Notes under the pieces: model-generated
The model's database searches: none
The model's input: only the letters and a program-made list of their open reading frames with translations
What the model was told of the DNA's origin: nothing
Translations under genes and position numbers: made by a program
Assembly: GCF_000699445.3 (NCBI RefSeq)
Contig: NC_067195.1
Coordinates: forward strand, 82,966,569-83,030,568
DNA length: 64,000 nucleotides
Reading direction: 5' to 3'
Origin: Schistosoma haematobium
Lineage: Eukaryota > Platyhelminthes > Trematoda > Strigeidida > Schistosomatidae
Shown here: positions 59,088-64,000 of the stretch, piece by piece
How positions within the stretch are numbered: position 1 is the first letter of the stretch
Layout of the letters: each line of letters opens with the position of its first letter

Positions 59088-60660
59088 CCGTAGTCGTTGG
59101 ACACAGCCGTCTTTTGTACGTCACTTGTGTAACGGCGAACGTTCGATATCTCGCCCATACTGTCTGAGACGTTAGCGTTCTTCCCGAAAATTCCAAAGAC
59201 GGCCTGCGCGAGTCAGTCTTCAAATTACGGGCAAAACTTAGAAAACCAGCTGCCACGTACGATCAGCAATATGCGTATCTTAACGTGATTTTATGCAAGC
59301 TCACGCACTGGATCTTTGTTATTGTAAATTTTTCCATGCCAATCATTAGTATAGACCTGGTGCAACATCATAATCTACTCACCAACACGTGCAAACGGAA
59401 GTTAGTAGACGGGAACACTAGTTTATCTGTTTGTGTAACTTCTTTCTCTTCTTGTAGATTATACCCAGTCAGACATCGAATAGCCCATGGGCATCTCACT
59501 TGCACATGATCCCGACAAAGGACAGCAATAAATAGCGTTCAGCTGGTGACTTTCGATGACAGAAGGCGAAAATCACACCTGATCGTTAACCCTTGCCACA
59601 CATCCACGACATAACAGCCACATAAAAGGAACATTTGTTTTTTCGGAAATCAATTTGGTCAGAGCATATAACAGAATTCCTATGGTTGCAGACGACATTC
59701 CTAAAACCGCTATCATCATTGCTTTCACATTACACGAATTTTTGCTCATGCCCTTCTGTTTAACAAATGCTGAATATACTTTCCAGAGATTCATCGATGA
59801 CTTCTTTCGAATGATAGTAAAAATACAGCATTACTATAAACAATCGGATTTGAACGGACTCCCTGAAATTTCTCGGACATACTACTGACTTACAGTGCAT
59901 ACGTCCTCTGAAAAGCATAAAGGAGGCCATTTAGGATCACTGGAACTGACCGCAGCCAAGCAATGACGTACGTTCAACGGCCTGGTATGTTTCTTTAAAC
60001 AGTTCATATCGAATTGTGCGTCTCTCATAAGACCTTTAACAAACTAACTTCCTAGGGATGCGAATCCCATCAATTTGAAGGGCAACGACAACTCGGAAAG
60101 TGAATTTTCCACAGTTAAGGAAATAATCGCGAAAATAACTATGCACGCATATCAGGATATCGAAGTACCCATTAGTGTTGGAGTCGACCCATCTGATTCA
60201 GTAATTGGAGTCTTGCAACAATGAGTAAACAAGAGCTAGATCCTTTGGCATTCCTCTTAAGACGATTACAAGACACTGACTCGAGGTACAGCACCTTCGG
60301 TAAGGAACTCCCAACCACATATTGCACTGTACGGCAATTTCAATACTGTGGAAGGCCAAGAACTCACTCTATTTAGCAACCATCAACCTTTTACGTTCTC
60401 TCTGTGCCCGTCTTCAGACCGGTAATCCTCTCACGCATCTCAACAACTAGACTAAATTTCACAGTTTACGTCAGGCATACGACACAGTTCTGTCGCAAAC
60501 AGTGTAGTGACAGACGCCCTGTAAAGCCTGAAGGATTAAGTCAAAAACTGGGGACTTTGCAGTTCCGATTTCCACAAGAATCGCACATAAAAAAGAACAT
60601 GCATATCATAATGAGCGGATACAAAAAGATCAACCAGTTTTCAGGATCTGTTTCTATCAC
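59088..60660 (+). pseudogene. Decayed Ty3/gypsy pol (Boudicca/CsRn1-like)
   Basis: The plus strand, in shifting frames, shows a protease-like end (SRLLYVTCV, PIISIDLVQHHNLL, RKLVDGNTSLSV, 59100-59460); RT fingers/palm (LVRAYNRIPM, EFLLMPFCLTNAEYTFQRFI, 59650-59800, matching the LVRAYHQIPM and MPFGLRNAxQTFQRF consensus); RNase H (VDPSDSVIGVLQQ at about 60187-60225, LDPLAFLLRRLQ, RYSTFGKEL, LTLFSNHQPF). Stops and frameshifts are numerous. Starts directly at the RTE 3' end. Confidence 0.75.
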
Positions 60661-60664
60661 TTCT

Positions 60665-61070
60665 TAGGTAGCCATACCCCAATGTTCGTTGAGTAATGTC
60701 AGTAACGAACGAACCTATTTCCAGTCGCCGAAGTGCCATGGTAGCTTTGATTTTGCCACTAACACCCATGATTCAGGGGACTTATCTCCTTGGACTGCAA
60801 GGATATGTGAACAATACTTTTAAAGAGAATAGCTTATCTTTACAGGCCTAATAAGAGTTTACTACAATGGCATAACAACTGAATCCACTCAAGAGCACAC
60901 TGAACGCGCATAAAATTATACTGAGGATAAACTAATACAGGTTTTCGGCCTTATATCTCTTCAGGGAGAAAGTTACAATATTTGTAATGTTCACAAAATA
61001 TGTATTGAACAACTGTTAGTTGTTTAAATCATTACTGCCATAGGAGGAGTTGTGTTGCCTTAGTCGCAGG
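60665..61070. other. Region upstream of the SR-protein gene
   Basis: No repeat recognised. It should contain the promoter and 5' UTR; GTCGCAGG precedes the ATG. No TATA or initiator can be called with confidence. Confidence 0.4.
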
Positions 61071-62531
<1,461 letters not shown>

Positions 62532-62575
62532 TGTATATTCATCGGATTCAACCAGTTCATTCATTTTGCATTTTT

Positions 62576-62581
62576 AATAAA
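62576..62581 (+). terminator. Poly(A) signal of the SR-protein gene
   Basis: AATAAA 45 bp after the stop codon. Confidence 0.7.
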
Positions 62582-62599
62582 TGTTTATGTACACATCCA

Positions 62600-63720
62600 A
62601 TATGCGTAATGTGCAACTACCTGGTTCTCATTTTCGTGGTAACTCTCACTAAAAACCTAGTTTACCCCTAAAGACGTTCGACGAGTGGGCTCTTGTATTG
62701 TGTCTGGGTTAGTTTTTCTTTACTACACGTTAATGAAAGCTTCCTGTGGTGATCTTGGGAAATGATAAACCCGAATAGGCAAAATGGTGGGGTGTGTTGA
62801 CACTCGGATCATTATTTGGGATGGGGTACACCTAGGGGGATCACCTTTTGTCCTAATAAGGTTAGTGGTTCGAGTATCCAAGTCGATCGTCATAGGGTAC
62901 AGTTAGTGTGTGTCGCAAGCTCGGGTTTGTCCGGCGAGCCGGCTGTCAGTGTCCCTAGCGAGGTGGCGCACGGTTTTTGAGCATGGCATGCATGGTCCGG
63001 AGCGTATGACAGACTGGGAGCCTTTGGCAACTGGTTCCTCGGTCGGCAGTTATCTCCAGTTTTTGGATGGAAACCCGGGTCTTTGTGTACCCAATGTTCT
63101 GGTGCACTGGACTAGTCGACGTCGCCTACCTCGGCTCTCCAAACTGACGTCGTCTGAGAATAAGAGTAGCGGCGAACTCCGTAGTCCTAGCTGGTCATCG
63201 ACCAGAAGTAGGAGGGAACTTATTACTGATGTGAAGGCGGCGTTCTTGTTTGTCCTCACTTTGCGGACTGAAGTTTGAAGATCTGTTTGAATTCCTATTG
63301 CCTTATGACGTGGCTCTGTGAAGTGAAGATGTAGGTTTGGATGTACTTAAAGGTAGTCTAGACTGCGTATCCGAAGAAAGTGGTCTAGGACCTTTTTGTT
63401 GACACCACCTCAGAATGCATTCGTAAGCAATCTGCCGTAGGTAGTATATGGCAGGTCAGAGTGCGTATTAAACCAACGAAAGAAGTCATGTGATATTCAC
63501 TCCAAGCTTCGACTGAGAAGTTATGCATGGCTTCCACTTCAAAGGTTAAGTATTTGACCTGTCATTTGTGTCCGGGTTTGGTGATTAGTCTGATATTTCG
63601 CTGGGTCTGACTTCGGTTTGTACGATAACATATTTCCGGATTACTTACGATGGTGCCTAAATGTGTGGTTCCATAGTCACTGGGTGAAAGTGGTAAACAT
63701 GCACTCCAGGAAGGAAGGAT
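62600..63720. other. No gene seen; possible decayed repeat
   Basis: A 122-codon frame at 62910-63278 has biased GC content but no domain. I see no support for a gene. Confidence 0.35.
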
Positions 63721-63736
63721 GTGCGCTGCCACACGA

Positions 63737-63800
63737 TGGAGTAATGGTCAGTGTCTCCAGTTTCCAACAACTGGGCCCTAGGTTCAAGTCTCGTCCTGAG
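63737..63800 (+). repeat. Possible tRNA-like SINE head
   Basis: ATGGAGTAATGGTCAGTGTC (box-A-like) and GGTTCAAGTCTC (box B consensus) are spaced about 40 bp apart, as in the SINE heads elsewhere. No hammerhead follows. Could be a different SINE family or chance. Confidence 0.4.
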
Positions 63801-64000
63801 TAGGCGGATAGTGCCACCAATCTTCAAAGATGAAGTGTTGTCGCATCGTAAATCCCCGAGTCTGCACTCGATTGGTCAGTTGCATTACCAAGTCTCACTA
63901 CCTGTCAGTACTACCACGCAGGATAGCGAATAGGTAATTGATAAGAATAAGGGTTGGCATCGTTTAAATATCGCGATTCTTAAACACACCACGAACAACG

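Noticed and set aside
62910..63278. 122-codon open frame as a gene
   Set aside because: No domain, no splice or poly(A) context, and composition like surrounding non-coding DNA.

Overview
The window looks like the genome of a parasitic flatworm, almost certainly a blood fluke of the genus Schistosoma. It is AT-rich and full of schistosome-type repeats: SINEs with a tRNA-like head and a hammerhead ribozyme (Sm-alpha type), RTE-clade (SR2-like) retrotransposons with GTAA-repeat tails, Penelope-like elements (PLEs) with GIY-YIG endonucleases, and Ty3/gypsy elements. The host genes are split by introns. I cannot fix the species from sequence alone.

Two kinds of host gene are supported. The first is a tandem triplet of short-chain dehydrogenases (retinol-dehydrogenase RDH11-14 type). 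Each has three phase-0 exons: copy A 4167-15664, copy B 18435-25420, copy C 31557-37150. All keep the TGxxxGIG, NNAG, Ser and YxxxK motifs. Exons 1 and 2 have the same lengths in all copies (288 and 468 nt). Introns range from about 0.5 to 5.7 kb, mainly because of transposon load. The region from the end of each copy to exon 1 of the next is itself duplicated almost base for base, and exon 2 of copy B is a mosaic of A-like and C-like sequence, which points to tandem duplication plus gene conversion. The second gene is a five-exon SR-family splicing factor (SRSF10/12-like, 204 aa) at 61071-62531. Its second intron has no GT-AG solution that keeps the RRM but fits a U12-type AT-AC intron exactly.

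Layout: 1-4160, SINEs, a fold-back element and a nested repeat island. 4167-37150, the SDR cluster, with RTE, PLE and SINE insertions in its introns. 37200-45470, old decayed repeats: RTE, tRNA-like SINE, CR1/jockey-like reverse transcriptase remnants and an LTR fragment. 45478-50248, a young intact Ty3/gypsy element with 315-bp LTRs, a 4-bp target duplication and one open gag-pol frame. 50250-55690, gag remnant, more LTRs and featureless sequence. 55707-59087, a rearranged RTE composite whose endonuclease frame is split by a solo LTR. 59075-60660, a decayed Ty3 pol. 61071-62531, the SR gene. 62600-64000, no recognised gene.

The strongest points for follow-up are the AT-AC intron in a gene for a splicing factor; hammerhead ribozymes in both inverted arms of a PLE whose 12-bp target duplication can be read against its empty paralogous site; an exon-like, splice-acceptor-preceded peptide inside the Ty3 LTR that is conserved in a diverged solo LTR; and several hammerhead-SINE subfamilies, one with a compensated helix II but a damaged catalytic core.
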